From an uncultured Odoribacter sp. (lineage in GTDB: Bacteria > Bacteroidota > Bacteroidia > Bacteroidales > Marinifilaceae): a DNA stretch of 64,000 bases. Under the pieces are notes generated by a model. It had not been told where the DNA came from. It did no database searches and worked only from the letters and a program-made list of their open reading frames with translations. The first letter of the stretch is position 1, and each line of letters starts with the position of its first letter. The position numbers and the translations under genes were made by a program. Below are positions 27,140 through 36,396 of this stretch, one piece after another. The DNA lies in NCBI GenBank assembly GCA_900541415.1, contig UQJP01000015.1:40445-104444 (forward strand), in the 5' to 3' direction.

Positions 27140-28111
27140 ATGACAAGCAGAAGATTAATCCGTATTAAAGTATTACAGCTTTTATATGCATACGGGAAAA
27201 AAGAAGGCATGACGATCGCGGAAGTTGAACGCGAACTCATGAAAAGCATTTCAAAAAGTACAGACTTATACTATGAAACCCTACTCCTTCTAACCGAAAT
27301 TCAACGCCGGGCCTATCTAAAAATCGACGCAGCACGCAATAAACGCCTTGCTTCTAATATCGACCTAAATCCCAATACAAGGTTCATTGACAATCCGGTT
27401 CTCAAAACAATTTGGAACAACAAGAAATTCCAGAGTTATATCAATAACAATATGGTCACCTGGAACGACTCACAGGAAACAGTATTATATTTCTACAACA
27501 AGTTGATCGAATCTAAGGCTTATCAAAAATACATGCATCAAAAAGAAGTCAGCTTCGACGAACACAAACAAATGGTTATCAACCTGTTTGCCGAAATCAT
27601 CATTTCCGATGACATGTTCTACCAGACTTTGGAAGAGAAAAGCCTGTATTGGAACGACGACTTTGAACTCGTTCTCAGCTTAGTCCATAAAACCCTGAAA
27701 AACATTCAGGACAACCAAACAGAGGAGGACATTACCCTGTATCCCGTATTCAAGCCGGAAGAAGATGCCGAGTATGCCCGTACGCTGATGCGTAAATCGT
27801 TACTCGAAAACGAAGAAAATATCAAACTGATCGATAAATTCACTTATAACTGGGAAATCGAGCGTATTTCCGATATGGATAAACTGATTATGTCGTGTGC
27901 CATTTCCGAATTGAGGAATTTCCCGTCGATTCCGGTAAAAGTGACCCTCGATGAATATATCGAAATTTCCAAAACTTATAGTTCACCCAAAAGCGGGGCA
28001 TTTATCAACGGAGTATTGGACAAAGCGATTTCCCTGCTCAAAGATTCCAACCAAATTGTAAAAACAGGACGGGGACTGATCGACGACAAAGAGCCGCACG
28101 AAAAGAACTGA
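27140..28111 (+). CDS. nusB: Transcription antitermination factor NusB
   Basis: NusB works with NusE (S10) at boxA in rRNA operon antitermination. At 323 residues this is the long Bacteroidetes form, against about 140 in E. coli. The N-terminus S-R-R-L-I-R-I-K-V-L-Q-L-L-Y-A-Y-G matches the family start, and the C-terminus carries W-E-I-E-R-I-S-D-M-D-K-L-I, L-D-E-Y-I-E-I-S-K-T-Y and S-G-A-F-I-N-G-V-L-D. The extra 170 or so residues between are a helical insertion. The gene is monocistronic with a strong terminator. Confidence 0.93.
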   Translation: MTSRRLIRIKVLQLLYAYGKKEGMTIAEVERELMKSISKSTDLYYETLLLLTEIQRRAYLKIDAARNKRLASNIDLNPNTRFIDNPVLKTIWNNKKFQSYINNNMVTWNDSQETVLYFYNKLIESKAYQKYMHQKEVSFDEHKQMVINLFAEIIISDDMFYQTLEEKSLYWNDDFELVLSLVHKTLKNIQDNQTEEDITLYPVFKPEEDAEYARTLMRKSLLENEENIKLIDKFTYNWEIERISDMDKLIMSCAISELRNFPSIPVKVTLDEYIEISKTYSSPKSGAFINGVLDKAISLLKDSNQIVKTGRGLIDDKEPHEKN

Positions 28112-28124
28112 TCGTTATCAAATA

Positions 28125-28154
28125 AAAAAAGGAGGTGTTATCACCTCCTTTTTT
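28125..28154 (+). terminator. Terminator after nusB
   Basis: Arms at 28125-28137 and 28142-28154 form a perfect 13-bp stem with a 4-base loop and a terminal T-run. Confidence 0.9.
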
Positions 28155-28156
28155 AC

Positions 28157-28171
28157 AAACTAAACTAAACT
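28157..28171. repeat. Short AAACT tandem repeat
   Basis: Three AAACT units follow the nusB terminator, with a fourth imperfect unit after. Function unknown. Confidence 0.4.
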
Positions 28172-28321
28172 AAAACTAATTTTAAAAATTCCAATGTAAT
28201 CACTACAAGGGGTATTTTAGGATTGATGTTTAGAAAAACACCACACGACTTGTCTTTATACACGAACTTTTATGCAAATATATGTAAATATCTGATTCTG
28301 TCAAGTTAATATAGATTAAAT

Positions 28322-28888
28322 TCAGGCATATTTATCAGCAATACATTTTTCACAGTAGTTTTCAATATACGAAAACACATCTTCTATCCGATCCACCACC
28401 GTGTAGAGTTCATCGTAAGCCTTAGAAATAAATCCCTTTTCCCCGCTATCCCGGATAAATTCAAAAAAACGATCGTAGAATCCGTTCGTATTTAGAAAGA
28501 GAATGGGTTTATGATGATTTCCCAATTGTTTTAAAGTAACCACTTCGGTGATCTCCTCCAAAGTTCCCCAACCTCCCGGTAAGGCAATAAAAGCATCGGC
28601 GCGTTCCCTCATGAGCTGCTTACGTTCCTTCATATCGGGAGCCATAACCAATTCTGTAATCCCCTCGGCAGCCACTCCTCTCTCCCGGATACATTCCGGA
28701 ATCACTCCTACCACCTTCCCGCCATCGGCAAGAACAGCTTCCGCAATTCCACGCATTAAACCACAATTCGTCCCTCCGTACACAATCCCCCAGCCACGTG
28801 CAGCGATTCCTTTTCCTAATTCTGTCGCATCTTTAAAATAGGCTTCATGAATCTGATCGGCTGAAGCACAAAATATTCCAATATACAT
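28322..28888 (-). CDS. LOG family protein (TIGR00730-type)
   Basis: A 188-residue Rossmann-fold protein of the lysine-decarboxylase-like/LOG group. The signature is P-G-G-W-G-T-L-E-E (about 103-111) preceded by R-A-D-A-F-I-A-L, and an early G-G-T-N-C-G-L-M-R-G. Characterised relatives release the base from nucleotide monophosphates (cytokinin-type phosphoribohydrolases or purine 5'-nucleotide N-glycosidases). Substrate here is unknown. It lies just downstream of gyrB, but a hairpin separates the two. Confidence 0.92.
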   Translation of the reverse strand: MYIGIFCASADQIHEAYFKDATELGKGIAARGWGIVYGGTNCGLMRGIAEAVLADGGKVVGVIPECIRERGVAAEGITELVMAPDMKERKQLMRERADAFIALPGGWGTLEEITEVVTLKQLGNHHKPILFLNTNGFYDRFFEFIRDSGEKGFISKAYDELYTVVDRIEDVFSYIENYCEKCIADKYA

Positions 28889-28905
28889 ATCCGTTTATAT
28901 AAGAA

Positions 28906-28929
28906 AAAAGAGTGCTATTGCACTCTTTT
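28906..28929 (-). terminator. Terminator after gyrB
   Basis: Perfect 10-bp arms at 28906-28915 and 28920-28929, 4-base loop, with a T-rich tail on the minus strand. It lies between the gyrB stop and the LOG-gene start. Confidence 0.85.
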
Positions 28930-28934
28930 ATAGA

Positions 28935-30893
28935 TTAAGCATCGATCGTCGCATAGGTTGCGTTCTGTTCGATAAACTGACGCCGTGGCGGAACATCGTC
29001 ACCCATAAGCATCGAGAAAATACGGTCGGCTTCCGCTGCATTCTCAATGGAAACCTGACGTAAAGTACGCACTTCAGGCGACATCGTAGTATCCCATAAC
29101 TGTTGTGCCGTCATTTCACCCAAACCTTTATAACGCTGGATGTGCAAACTGCTTTCTTTTCCGTTGCCCATTTCCTGAATCAACTGTAAACGTTGCTCCT
29201 CGGTCCAGCAATACCGCTGGTCTTTCCCTTTCTTCACAGAATAAAGCGGAGGAGTGGCGATATACAAATATCCGTGCTCGATCACCGTCTTCATATAACG
29301 GAAGAATAACGTCATGATCAAAGTGGCGATATGCGCACCGTCGACATCGGCATCGGCCATAATAATGATTTTATGGTAACGGATTCTTTCCAGGTTTACT
29401 TCCTTGCTATCTTCCAATGTACCGATGGTGATTCCTAAAGCCTGGAAAATAATCTTGATTTCCTCACTTTCGAACACCCGGTGTTGCATGGCTTTTTCAA
29501 CGTTCAGGATTTTACCCCGCAAAGGCAATATCGCCTGGAATTTACGATCACGGCCTTGTTTTGCCGTACCCCCTGCCGAATCTCCCTCGACCAAAAAGAT
29601 CTCGCAATTTTCCGGGTTATTATCCGAACAGTCTGCCAGTTTTCCAGGCAAGCCCGATCCCGATAAAACGGTTTTCCGCTGTACCATTTCTCTCGCTTTC
29701 CGGGCAGCATGCCGGGCGGTTGCCGCTAAAATCACTTTATCCACAATCGCTTTCGCATCCTTCGGATGTTCTTCCAGATAATTGGTCAGCACGCTTGAAA
29801 CCGCCTGAGAAACTGCCGATCCCACTTCCGTATTTCCTAATTTGGTCTTCGTCTGTCCCTCAAACTGAGGCTCTGCCACTTTCACCGACACTACAGCCGT
29901 TAAACCTTCCCGGAAGTCGTCGCTGTTAATATCGAATTTCAGCTTAGAAAGCATATTGTGACTTTCCGCATAGCTTTTTAAGGTAGAAGTCAAAGCCCGT
30001 TTAAAACCGGCCAGGTGCGTTCCTCCCTCTATGGTATTGATATTATTGACATACGAAAATACGTTTTCGGTAAACCCGGTATTATAGTGCAGGGCCACTT
30101 CCATCGGAACACCATTCTTTTCAGTAGATATTGCAATAGTTTCATCGATCAGCTTTTCGCGGTTGTTGTCGATATACTCTACAAATTCGCTCAACCCTTT
30201 CTCTGAATAAAACACTTCGTGGCGAGGCTCGTCTGTATCGGGATCGATATCCCTTCGGTCGGTGATCGACAAACGGATTCCCTTATTCAAATAAGCCAGC
30301 TCACGCAGACGCGCAGAAAGAATATCGTATTTGTATTCCGTTACATAGAAAATAGAATCATCCGGCTTAAAGGTGATTGTCGTTCCCGTACGATCCGTTT
30401 CACCAACAATCTTTACATCTTCTGTCGGAACACCTTTACAAAATTCCTGTTTCCAGATTTTTCCTTCCCGATGAATCTCGGCAATCAATTTAACAGACAA
30501 AGCATTCACACAGGAAACGCCCACTCCATGCAAACCTCCGGACACCTTATAGGAATCTTTGTCGAATTTACCTCCCGCATGCAATACGGTAAGCACCACT
30601 TCCAGGGCCGACCTGTTTTCTTTGCTATGGCGTGCCGTCGGAATACCACGTCCGTTATCCCTGACGGTGATAGAGTTATCCTCGTTTATAAACACCTGGA
30701 TATGGCTGCAATATCCTGCCAAAGCCTCGTCAATGGAGTTGTCCACCACTTCATATACCAGATGATGCAATCCTCTGGAGTTCACATCTCCAATATACAT
30801 AGAGGGACGCATTCTCACTGCTTCCAATCCTTCCAGTACCTGAATACTATCGGCGGAATACTCTTTGTTCGTTTTCTCTGTCTCTTCGCTCAT
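28935..30893 (-). CDS. gyrB: DNA gyrase subunit B
   Basis: ATPase subunit of gyrase, which introduces negative supercoils. The 652-residue product has the GHKL ATPase start (V-L-E-G-L-E-A-V-R-M-R-P-S-M-Y-I-G), E-V-V-D-N-S-I-D-E-A, D-N-G-R-G-I-P and G-G-L-H-G-V-G. The TOPRIM part has L-V-E-G-D-S-A-G-G and D-A-D-V-D-G-A-H-I. The C-terminus Q-R-Y-K-G-L-G-E-M and R-R-Q-F-I-E-Q-N-A fits GyrB better than ParE; a ParE assignment is less likely. It has its own promoter and terminator. Confidence 0.95.
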   Translation of the reverse strand: MSEETEKTNKEYSADSIQVLEGLEAVRMRPSMYIGDVNSRGLHHLVYEVVDNSIDEALAGYCSHIQVFINEDNSITVRDNGRGIPTARHSKENRSALEVVLTVLHAGGKFDKDSYKVSGGLHGVGVSCVNALSVKLIAEIHREGKIWKQEFCKGVPTEDVKIVGETDRTGTTITFKPDDSIFYVTEYKYDILSARLRELAYLNKGIRLSITDRRDIDPDTDEPRHEVFYSEKGLSEFVEYIDNNREKLIDETIAISTEKNGVPMEVALHYNTGFTENVFSYVNNINTIEGGTHLAGFKRALTSTLKSYAESHNMLSKLKFDINSDDFREGLTAVVSVKVAEPQFEGQTKTKLGNTEVGSAVSQAVSSVLTNYLEEHPKDAKAIVDKVILAATARHAARKAREMVQRKTVLSGSGLPGKLADCSDNNPENCEIFLVEGDSAGGTAKQGRDRKFQAILPLRGKILNVEKAMQHRVFESEEIKIIFQALGITIGTLEDSKEVNLERIRYHKIIIMADADVDGAHIATLIMTLFFRYMKTVIEHGYLYIATPPLYSVKKGKDQRYCWTEEQRLQLIQEMGNGKESSLHIQRYKGLGEMTAQQLWDTTMSPEVRTLRQVSIENAAEADRIFSMLMGDDVPPRRQFIEQNATYATIDA

Positions 30894-30969
30894 ATTTTTG
30901 TTGAATTATTTCGATTTCAGATGTGGAAAATAAATATCAAATAAATATCCTATTTTCCAACAAAACATG

Positions 30970-30977
30970 CAAATATA
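30970..30977 (-). promoter_or_regulatory. -7 box for gyrB
   Basis: TATATTTG on the minus strand, 76 bases before the gyrB ATG. Confidence 0.5.
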
Positions 30978-31278
30978 AGCATTTTTAATGAGAAAAACCC
31001 TTTTTATTTCCCTAAAAAATAACAATTTTAAATTGCTTTCCGACACCCCCGTTTCCCCGGTCGGGACACCTAAATCACCTGATCTGCCCCTTTCTTCTGC
31101 GTCTTCCTCAAATTCCAACGAAATCCAACTTTCAGTCTCCGATCTTTTGACGTTTTCACCTTTTATTTTCGCGGATTTCCGGTATCGAAAACCGTTCTTT
31201 CAAAAATCCGGATTTCCTATCCGGAAACAGGTTATTTTTCCGGGCTTTTATAGTAAAAAAGAACGCCGGACGATAAAA
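30978..31278. other. Intergenic region upstream of gyrB
   Basis: About 300 bases between the gyrB promoter box and the hppA terminator. It is T/C-rich on the plus strand. A plus-strand reading frame of 160 codons crosses it but continues antisense through the terminator and hppA, so I do not treat it as a gene. Confidence 0.5.
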
Positions 31279-31305
31279 AAAGAGGCTGCCAACGGCAGCC
31301 TCTTT
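31279..31305 (-). terminator. Terminator after hppA
   Basis: Perfect 12-bp stem, 31279-31290 with 31294-31305, 3-base loop, then a T-run on the minus strand. Confidence 0.9.
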
Positions 31306-31328
31306 CATCTCTTAACCCGATTTTACGG

Positions 31329-33512
31329 TTACATCAAACTAAACGTACAGGTAACTCCCGCCATAACGATCGCCACCATACTCATCAGTTTAATCAAAAT
31401 ATTAAGGCTCGGTCCGGAAGTGTCCTTAAACGGGTCTCCAACCGTATCGCCAATTACCGTTGCTTTATGACATTCAGAGCCTTTACCTCCCAAATGTCCT
31501 TCTTCCACATATTTTTTGGCATTGTCCCAGGCTCCGCCGGAATTAGCCATAAATACCGCCAGCACAAATCCAGAGCCTAAACCTCCCACTAATAATCCCA
31601 TCACTCCGGCCACTCCGAAAAGCAAGCCCACAAGAATAGGAATGATAATAGCTAGCAGGGAAGGGAAAATCATTTCATGCTGTGCCCCCTTCGTGGAAAT
31701 CTCCACACAACGGGCATAATCCGGCTCGGCCTTTCCCTCCATGATTCCTTTGATTTCCCGGAACTGGCGGCGTACTTCATTCACCATTTTCTGGGCGGCA
31801 CGTCCCACCGCATTCATCGTCAATCCACAAAACAGGAAGGCCATCATCGAACCGATAAATACCCCTGCCAAAACTTTGGGATTCATCAGATTCACATCGT
31901 AATATGTCATCATATCTTTCAGGGTGGCCGAAACCGTTTGAACGGTGGTGTTACCGACTTCAAGGGTGGTTTCCCCTAAACGTACCAGTCCGATTTTGAT
32001 TTCTTCGATATAAGAAGCCAGCAAAGCCAACCCGGTTAAAGCAGCAGAACCGATAGCAAAACCTTTTCCGGTTGCGGCGGTTGTATTTCCCAAAGCATCC
32101 AGGGCATCGGTACGTTTACGCACTTCTTCGCCCAATTCGCTCATTTCGGCATTTCCTCCGGCATTGTCTGCAATCGGCCCGTAAGCATCCGTAGCAAGGG
32201 TGATTCCCAGCGTGGAAAGCATTCCCACAGCAGCAATACCCACTCCATATAAGCCCATAGACATATTAGCCATATCAAATTCCGCAGCGAACAGGTAAGC
32301 CAGAATAATTCCCACCACAATGGTAAGCACCGGGATCGCCGTAGAGATCATACCCGTACCGATTCCCTTGATTATCACGGTAGCGGCACCTGTTTCCGAA
32401 CTCCTGGCAATGTCCTGGGTAGGTTTATAAGCATGCGAAGTGTAGTGTTCCGTTGCTTTTCCGATCACAATCCCGGTCAATAATCCCACGATCACAGACC
32501 CGCAAATCCAATAGCTCAATCCTAACAGGTAGATCACTACAAAACTTGCCACCACAATCAAAATGGAACTCACATTGATTCCCCGGTCTAAAGCCCGGAG
32601 TAACTGCAATTGCGAAGCCCCCTCTTTGGTTCTTACCAGGAAAATCCCGATCAAAGAAAGAATTACCCCGAATGCAGCAATCAGCATCGGAGCCAGAATT
32701 GCGTTAAATTGCAAATCCGGTGTCACGGTATAGGCAGCAGCACCCAAAGCAGCCGTAGCCAAAATAGAGCCGCAATACGATTCATAGAGGTCGGCACCCA
32801 TTCCGGCAACATCCCCCACGTTATCTCCCACATTATCGGCAATAGTCGCCGGGTTACGCGGATCGTCTTCGGGAATGCCCGCTTCCACTTTTCCCACCAA
32901 ATCAGCACCTACGTCGGCCGCTTTGGTAAAGATACCTCCACCGACTCTGGCAAACAAAGCCTGCGTAGAAGCACCCATTCCAAAAGTAAGCATGGTCGTC
33001 GTAATCATCATCGCTTTATGAGTGGAATCGGCATCCTCGACAAAATAGTCCAGCACCAGCCACCACAAAGAAATATCGAGCAAAGCAAGCCCAACGACCA
33101 CTAATCCCATGACAGCCCCGGAACGGAAAGCAACTTTCAAACCGTCGTTCATACTACGGCTGGCAGCATTGGCCGTACGTGCCGAAGCATAAGTCGCCGT
33201 TTTCATGCCGATGAATCCGGCAAGCCCGGAAAAAAATCCTCCGGTCAGGAAAGCAAACCAAACCCATCCGTTTTGCAATTCAGGCCCATAAGCCATCCAG
33301 GCAAAAAAGAGACAAAGCACCAGAAACACCAACCCAACAATCTTATACTGCTGTTTCAGATAAGCCATAGCCCCTCTTCTTACGTGTCCGGCAATCCGCT
33401 TCATGGTATCGGTTCCCTCCGACTCTTTCATCATTCCCTGAAAAAAGATTCGGGCAAAAACCAGTGCAATGATGGAACACACCGGAACAATCCAAAATAA
33501 GTTATTCAACAT
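31329..33512 (-). CDS. hppA: Membrane ion-pumping pyrophosphatase
   Basis: A 727-residue integral membrane enzyme that couples pyrophosphate hydrolysis to ion export. The substrate site reads D-V-G-A-D-L-V-G-K-V-E, followed by D-D-P-R-N-P-A-T-I-A-D-N-V-G-D-N-V-G-D. About 16 hydrophobic segments are expected. In the K+-specificity segment it has G-N-T-T-A-A-T-G-K-G, where K+-independent enzymes carry Lys, so it should be K+-dependent. Bacteroides relatives pump Na+, or both Na+ and H+; which ion here is inference. It begins 28 bases after the bacterioferritin stop and may be co-transcribed with it. Confidence 0.96.
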   Translation of the reverse strand: MLNNLFWIVPVCSIIALVFARIFFQGMMKESEGTDTMKRIAGHVRRGAMAYLKQQYKIVGLVFLVLCLFFAWMAYGPELQNGWVWFAFLTGGFFSGLAGFIGMKTATYASARTANAASRSMNDGLKVAFRSGAVMGLVVVGLALLDISLWWLVLDYFVEDADSTHKAMMITTTMLTFGMGASTQALFARVGGGIFTKAADVGADLVGKVEAGIPEDDPRNPATIADNVGDNVGDVAGMGADLYESYCGSILATAALGAAAYTVTPDLQFNAILAPMLIAAFGVILSLIGIFLVRTKEGASQLQLLRALDRGINVSSILIVVASFVVIYLLGLSYWICGSVIVGLLTGIVIGKATEHYTSHAYKPTQDIARSSETGAATVIIKGIGTGMISTAIPVLTIVVGIILAYLFAAEFDMANMSMGLYGVGIAAVGMLSTLGITLATDAYGPIADNAGGNAEMSELGEEVRKRTDALDALGNTTAATGKGFAIGSAALTGLALLASYIEEIKIGLVRLGETTLEVGNTTVQTVSATLKDMMTYYDVNLMNPKVLAGVFIGSMMAFLFCGLTMNAVGRAAQKMVNEVRRQFREIKGIMEGKAEPDYARCVEISTKGAQHEMIFPSLLAIIIPILVGLLFGVAGVMGLLVGGLGSGFVLAVFMANSGGAWDNAKKYVEEGHLGGKGSECHKATVIGDTVGDPFKDTSGPSLNILIKLMSMVAIVMAGVTCTFSLM

Positions 33513-33540
33513 AAGCCAAGGTGTTTATCCGATAATCGGT

Positions 33541-34044
33541 TTATTCCGCAGGCATTCCCGTTGCCACGCTCTTACTACGTTCAATGGATTGTAAAGCCAG
33601 ATAATGATCGCCGAATTTTTCCAGATTGTCCAATTCGGTTTCAAACTGGTCCTGATGCACTTCTTCTTCAGCCGTTAAAGCCTCGAACAATTTCTTAGAC
33701 ACGGAATCCGCATTGGCAGCACATTCATTGGCCCATTTGTTGTAATCGTCCACGCTTCCGGTTTCCATTTTAACAGCCTGTTCCAGCATACCTTTCACCT
33801 CATGGATTTTCAGCACTTCTCCCGAAACTTTCATTTCGACTTCCCCTTTCAGGAATAAAATCCGTTCAGCCAGCTGCTCCACGTGCATCATTTCCTGAAT
33901 GGCAATTCTTTTGAACAAATTAGACACGAGGTCGAACCCCATATCGTCACAACGAAAATGAAAATACATATACTGATGAACAGCCAGTAATTCATCGGCA
34001 ACAGCCTTGTTCAATAACTCGATACTTTTTTCTCTTTTACTCAT
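33541..34044 (-). CDS. bfr: Bacterioferritin
   Basis: Iron-storage cage protein of 167 residues. Ferroxidase ligands align exactly with E. coli Bfr: E18, E51, H54, E94, E127 and H130. M52, the haem-coordinating Met, is also kept, so haem binding is predicted. A near-ideal promoter (TTTG, 18 bases, TAATTTTG) precedes it. The pyrophosphatase follows after 28 bases. Confidence 0.94.
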   Translation of the reverse strand: MSKREKSIELLNKAVADELLAVHQYMYFHFRCDDMGFDLVSNLFKRIAIQEMMHVEQLAERILFLKGEVEMKVSGEVLKIHEVKGMLEQAVKMETGSVDDYNKWANECAANADSVSKKLFEALTAEEEVHQDQFETELDNLEKFGDHYLALQSIERSKSVATGMPAE

Positions 34045-34094
34045 GATTTTATTCTTTTAAATTAGCATATATCAAAATTTCAAAATGATCGTTA

Positions 34095-34124
34095 CAAAAT
34101 TAACACAATCCTTAAATTGACAAA
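34095..34124 (-). promoter_or_regulatory. Two-element promoter for bfr
   Basis: On the minus strand TTTG (34121-34124), an 18-base spacer and TAATTTTG (34095-34102). This is close to the Bacteroides -33/-7 consensus and leaves a leader of about 45 bases. Confidence 0.65.
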
Positions 34125-34155
34125 GAAAACGCAGGATTATTTCAGGCAAAAAAAA

Positions 34156-34206
34156 TCCCGCAAAAATCGATAACTTCTCCATAAAAGTAATTCCATTTTT
34201 GCGGGA
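34156..34206 (-). terminator. Terminator after META lipoprotein
   Basis: Perfect 12-bp arms at 34156-34167 and 34195-34206 separated by 27 bases, with an A-run to the left that becomes a T-run on the minus strand. The loop is longer than usual. Confidence 0.7.
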
Positions 34207-34249
34207 ATATCATGATAAAACGAATTGCCCGGAAAGGCAATCCCGAAGA

Positions 34250-35026
34250 TTATTTTTTAGCCTGCTTATAAAGTAAATTTCCACGCTGTTCTATTACCCA
34301 GCTTCCGTCGAGTTCGCGCACATTCAGCGTGTCGTCGTCCTCCTGATTCCAGGCATATCCTCCCTTATTCGGTAATTCCCGGCGATCGAGCACCGGATGA
34401 GACGGATTTTCCGGCAAAAACACTTCGGCTTTGGTTGAATCGGCTGAAAAAACCACAAAGGCAGAAGAAGTAGAAGCCGTATCGGTAACAGAATTCAGGC
34501 GGATACCATCCTCGAAAAGACGGACACAATTCTGCCGCACTTCCGACCAGGTATATCCGGCAGCCGCATTACATCCGTGATCGTCGTTAGCCACCCCGAT
34601 CATCTTTTTCGTTGTGTCCACCGGCTGATAAACCAAGACCAATTTTTTCTTTGTATCGGCCAAAGTAAGTTCCTTCGCCTTGATCGAATAATTCGAAACT
34701 TCGTTCAAAGCCTTCAGATAACGGTCTTCAAAGCTCATATCGGGACAATACATCATTGTCACTCCGCCTGTTTTTATGGTCAGCGAGCCTTTGGCATCGG
34801 CTTTATAGGTTCCGAAGAAACGGTTACACCCGGCAGAGCCATACACGGTACTGTCTTTAAACACCAAAGTCGGCAGTTCCTGAGGGTTGACAACAACCGT
34901 ATCGTTTTTTGTCATAGACTTCAATTCCCATTCCTGCGCAGTAAGGGTAGTTTCCGCTTTTTCTCCGCTTTTACAGCCGAAAGCTGCCAATACAACAGCC
35001 AAAATCATAAATTTCATGTTTCCCAT
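34250..35026 (-). CDS. META/HslJ-domain lipoprotein
   Basis: A 258-residue lipoprotein with lipobox A-A-F-G-C (Cys18). Residues about 28-125 form a META/HslJ domain: W-E-L-K-S, L-V-F-K-D, G-S-A-G-C-N-R-F-F-G-T-Y, T-M-M-Y-C-P-D-M. A second region (about 140-258) starts with D-D-H-G-C-N-A-A-A-G-Y-T-W-S and has a further Cys; I do not recognise it. HslJ relatives are linked to heat or drug tolerance, but the molecular role is unknown. The start at 35026 could instead be the ATG at 35017. It follows rimO by 21 bases, so the two likely share a transcript. Confidence 0.83.
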   Translation of the reverse strand: MGNMKFMILAVVLAAFGCKSGEKAETTLTAQEWELKSMTKNDTVVVNPQELPTLVFKDSTVYGSAGCNRFFGTYKADAKGSLTIKTGGVTMMYCPDMSFEDRYLKALNEVSNYSIKAKELTLADTKKKLVLVYQPVDTTKKMIGVANDDHGCNAAAGYTWSEVRQNCVRLFEDGIRLNSVTDTASTSSAFVVFSADSTKAEVFLPENPSHPVLDRRELPNKGGYAWNQEDDDTLNVRELDGSWVIEQRGNLLYKQAKK

Positions 35027-35047
35027 TTGAAAATTGTCTTAAGGTTT

Positions 35048-36343
35048 TTATTTTATTTTTCCATAGAGGTCATACTCATTGACCCCTGTAATTTCAACAT
35101 CGTAAAATTCACCGACATTCAACACTTTATCCCCTTTATCCTCTATCAAAACTTCAGTATCCACTTCCGGAGAATCATGCTCTGTGCGTCCGATATAAAA
35201 CCCCTCTTCTTTTCTGTCAATCAATACTTTCAGGATTTTCCCGATCAGTTTATTATTTACTTCTTCAGAAATAGCCGACTGCAATTCCATAATCATTTCA
35301 GCCCGCTGTTTTTTCACATCTTCAGGTACATCGTCCGAATAATGCTTATCACAATAAGTATCTTCTTCGTGAGAATATGGGAATACACCCAAACGTTCGA
35401 ATTTCATTTCCCTGACAAACTCACACAACTCCCCGAAATCCTCCTCCGTTTCTCCCGGATGTCCCGTCATTAAAGTAGTCCGGATGAAAATTCCCGGCAC
35501 TTCTTTGCGGATTTTACGGATCAGCTCCGTGATTTGTTTCTTTGTCACCCCTCTTCGCATAACATTTAGCATGTGATCGCTACAATGCTGCAAAGCAATA
35601 TCGAGGTATTTACATATATTTTTCCGTTCCCGCATAACCGGCAACAGTTCTTCGGGAAAACCCGCAGGATAAGCATAATGCAATTTAATCCATTCCACTC
35701 CCGGTATATCTGCCAGGGCATCGACCAGCTCCGCCAGCCTGTTTTTTCCATACAAATCAATACCGTAATACGTCAAGTCCTGCGCCACAACCAAAAGTTC
35801 CTTCACTCCTCTTTTCACCAGCTCACGACATTCCTCCAAAATCTCGTCAAATTCGCGGGATTGGTGTTTTCCGGTCATGATCGGAATCGCGCAATAAGAA
35901 CAAGTCCGGTTACACCCTTCCGAAATCTTAACATAGGCATAATGCGAGGGTGTTGTCAACACTCTCTGATTCCGTACGCTTTCGTTATAATGCTTGCCCA
36001 ACTTTTCAAGAATCCCCTTCCAATCGAATTTTCCGAAAAAAGCATCTACTTCCGGAATCTCCGCTTTAAGTTCATCCCCATAACGCTGTGAAAGGCATCC
36101 CATTACATATATTTGTTTTACAACACCTTCCTCTTTCAGCTCCACCTGTTCCAAAATCGTATTCACCGACTCTTCTTTAGCATCGCCGATAAAACCGCAG
36201 GTGTTCACCACAACGATTTCCGCATCGGAATTCTCCACATCCGTTTCCGTACGATAACCGGCCTTACCCAGTTGTTTCAGTAACAACTCCGTATCCACCA
36301 GATTTTTGGAACATCCCAAACTAATCACATTTACCTTTTTCAT
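35048..36343 (-). CDS. rimO: Ribosomal protein S12 methylthiotransferase RimO
   Basis: Radical-SAM enzyme adding a methylthio group to the conserved Asp of ribosomal protein S12. The 431-residue protein has the N-terminal cluster cysteines (C11 in G-C-S-K-N, then V-N-T-C-G-F and M-G-C-L-S-Q-R-Y) and the radical SAM C-x3-C-x2-C as E-G-C-N-R-T-C-S-Y-C-A-I-P. The C-terminal TRAM domain covers about the last 65 residues. P-I-M-T-G-K-H-Q-S-R fits RimO rather than MiaB. A purine-rich GGGAGGA precedes the ATG. Confidence 0.95.
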   Translation of the reverse strand: MKKVNVISLGCSKNLVDTELLLKQLGKAGYRTETDVENSDAEIVVVNTCGFIGDAKEESVNTILEQVELKEEGVVKQIYVMGCLSQRYGDELKAEIPEVDAFFGKFDWKGILEKLGKHYNESVRNQRVLTTPSHYAYVKISEGCNRTCSYCAIPIMTGKHQSREFDEILEECRELVKRGVKELLVVAQDLTYYGIDLYGKNRLAELVDALADIPGVEWIKLHYAYPAGFPEELLPVMRERKNICKYLDIALQHCSDHMLNVMRRGVTKKQITELIRKIRKEVPGIFIRTTLMTGHPGETEEDFGELCEFVREMKFERLGVFPYSHEEDTYCDKHYSDDVPEDVKKQRAEMIMELQSAISEEVNNKLIGKILKVLIDRKEEGFYIGRTEHDSPEVDTEVLIEDKGDKVLNVGEFYDVEITGVNEYDLYGKIK

Positions 36344-36377
36344 ATCCTCCCGGTTGTTTTCAACTGTATTCAGGCGG

Positions 36378-36385
36378 CAAAGGTA
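36378..36385 (-). promoter_or_regulatory. -7 box for rimO
   Basis: TACCTTTG on the minus strand, 34 bases before the rimO ATG, facing away from the ygiQ box 12 bases to its right. Confidence 0.6.
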
Positions 36386-36396
36386 TAAAAAAACAT

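Noticed and set aside
28157..28180. AAACT repeats as a possible CRISPR or mobile-element trace
   Set aside because: Units are 5 bases with no spacers and no larger repeat structure.
30219..30944. Plus-strand frame of 241 codons inside gyrB
   Set aside because: Antisense shadow of gyrB; composition rich in His/Arg/Ser as expected for reversed coding sequence.
30988..31470. Plus-strand open frame of 160 codons between gyrB and hppA
   Set aside because: It runs through the hppA terminator and antisense to the hppA 3' end, shows no family resemblance and is low-complexity Ser/Pro-rich.
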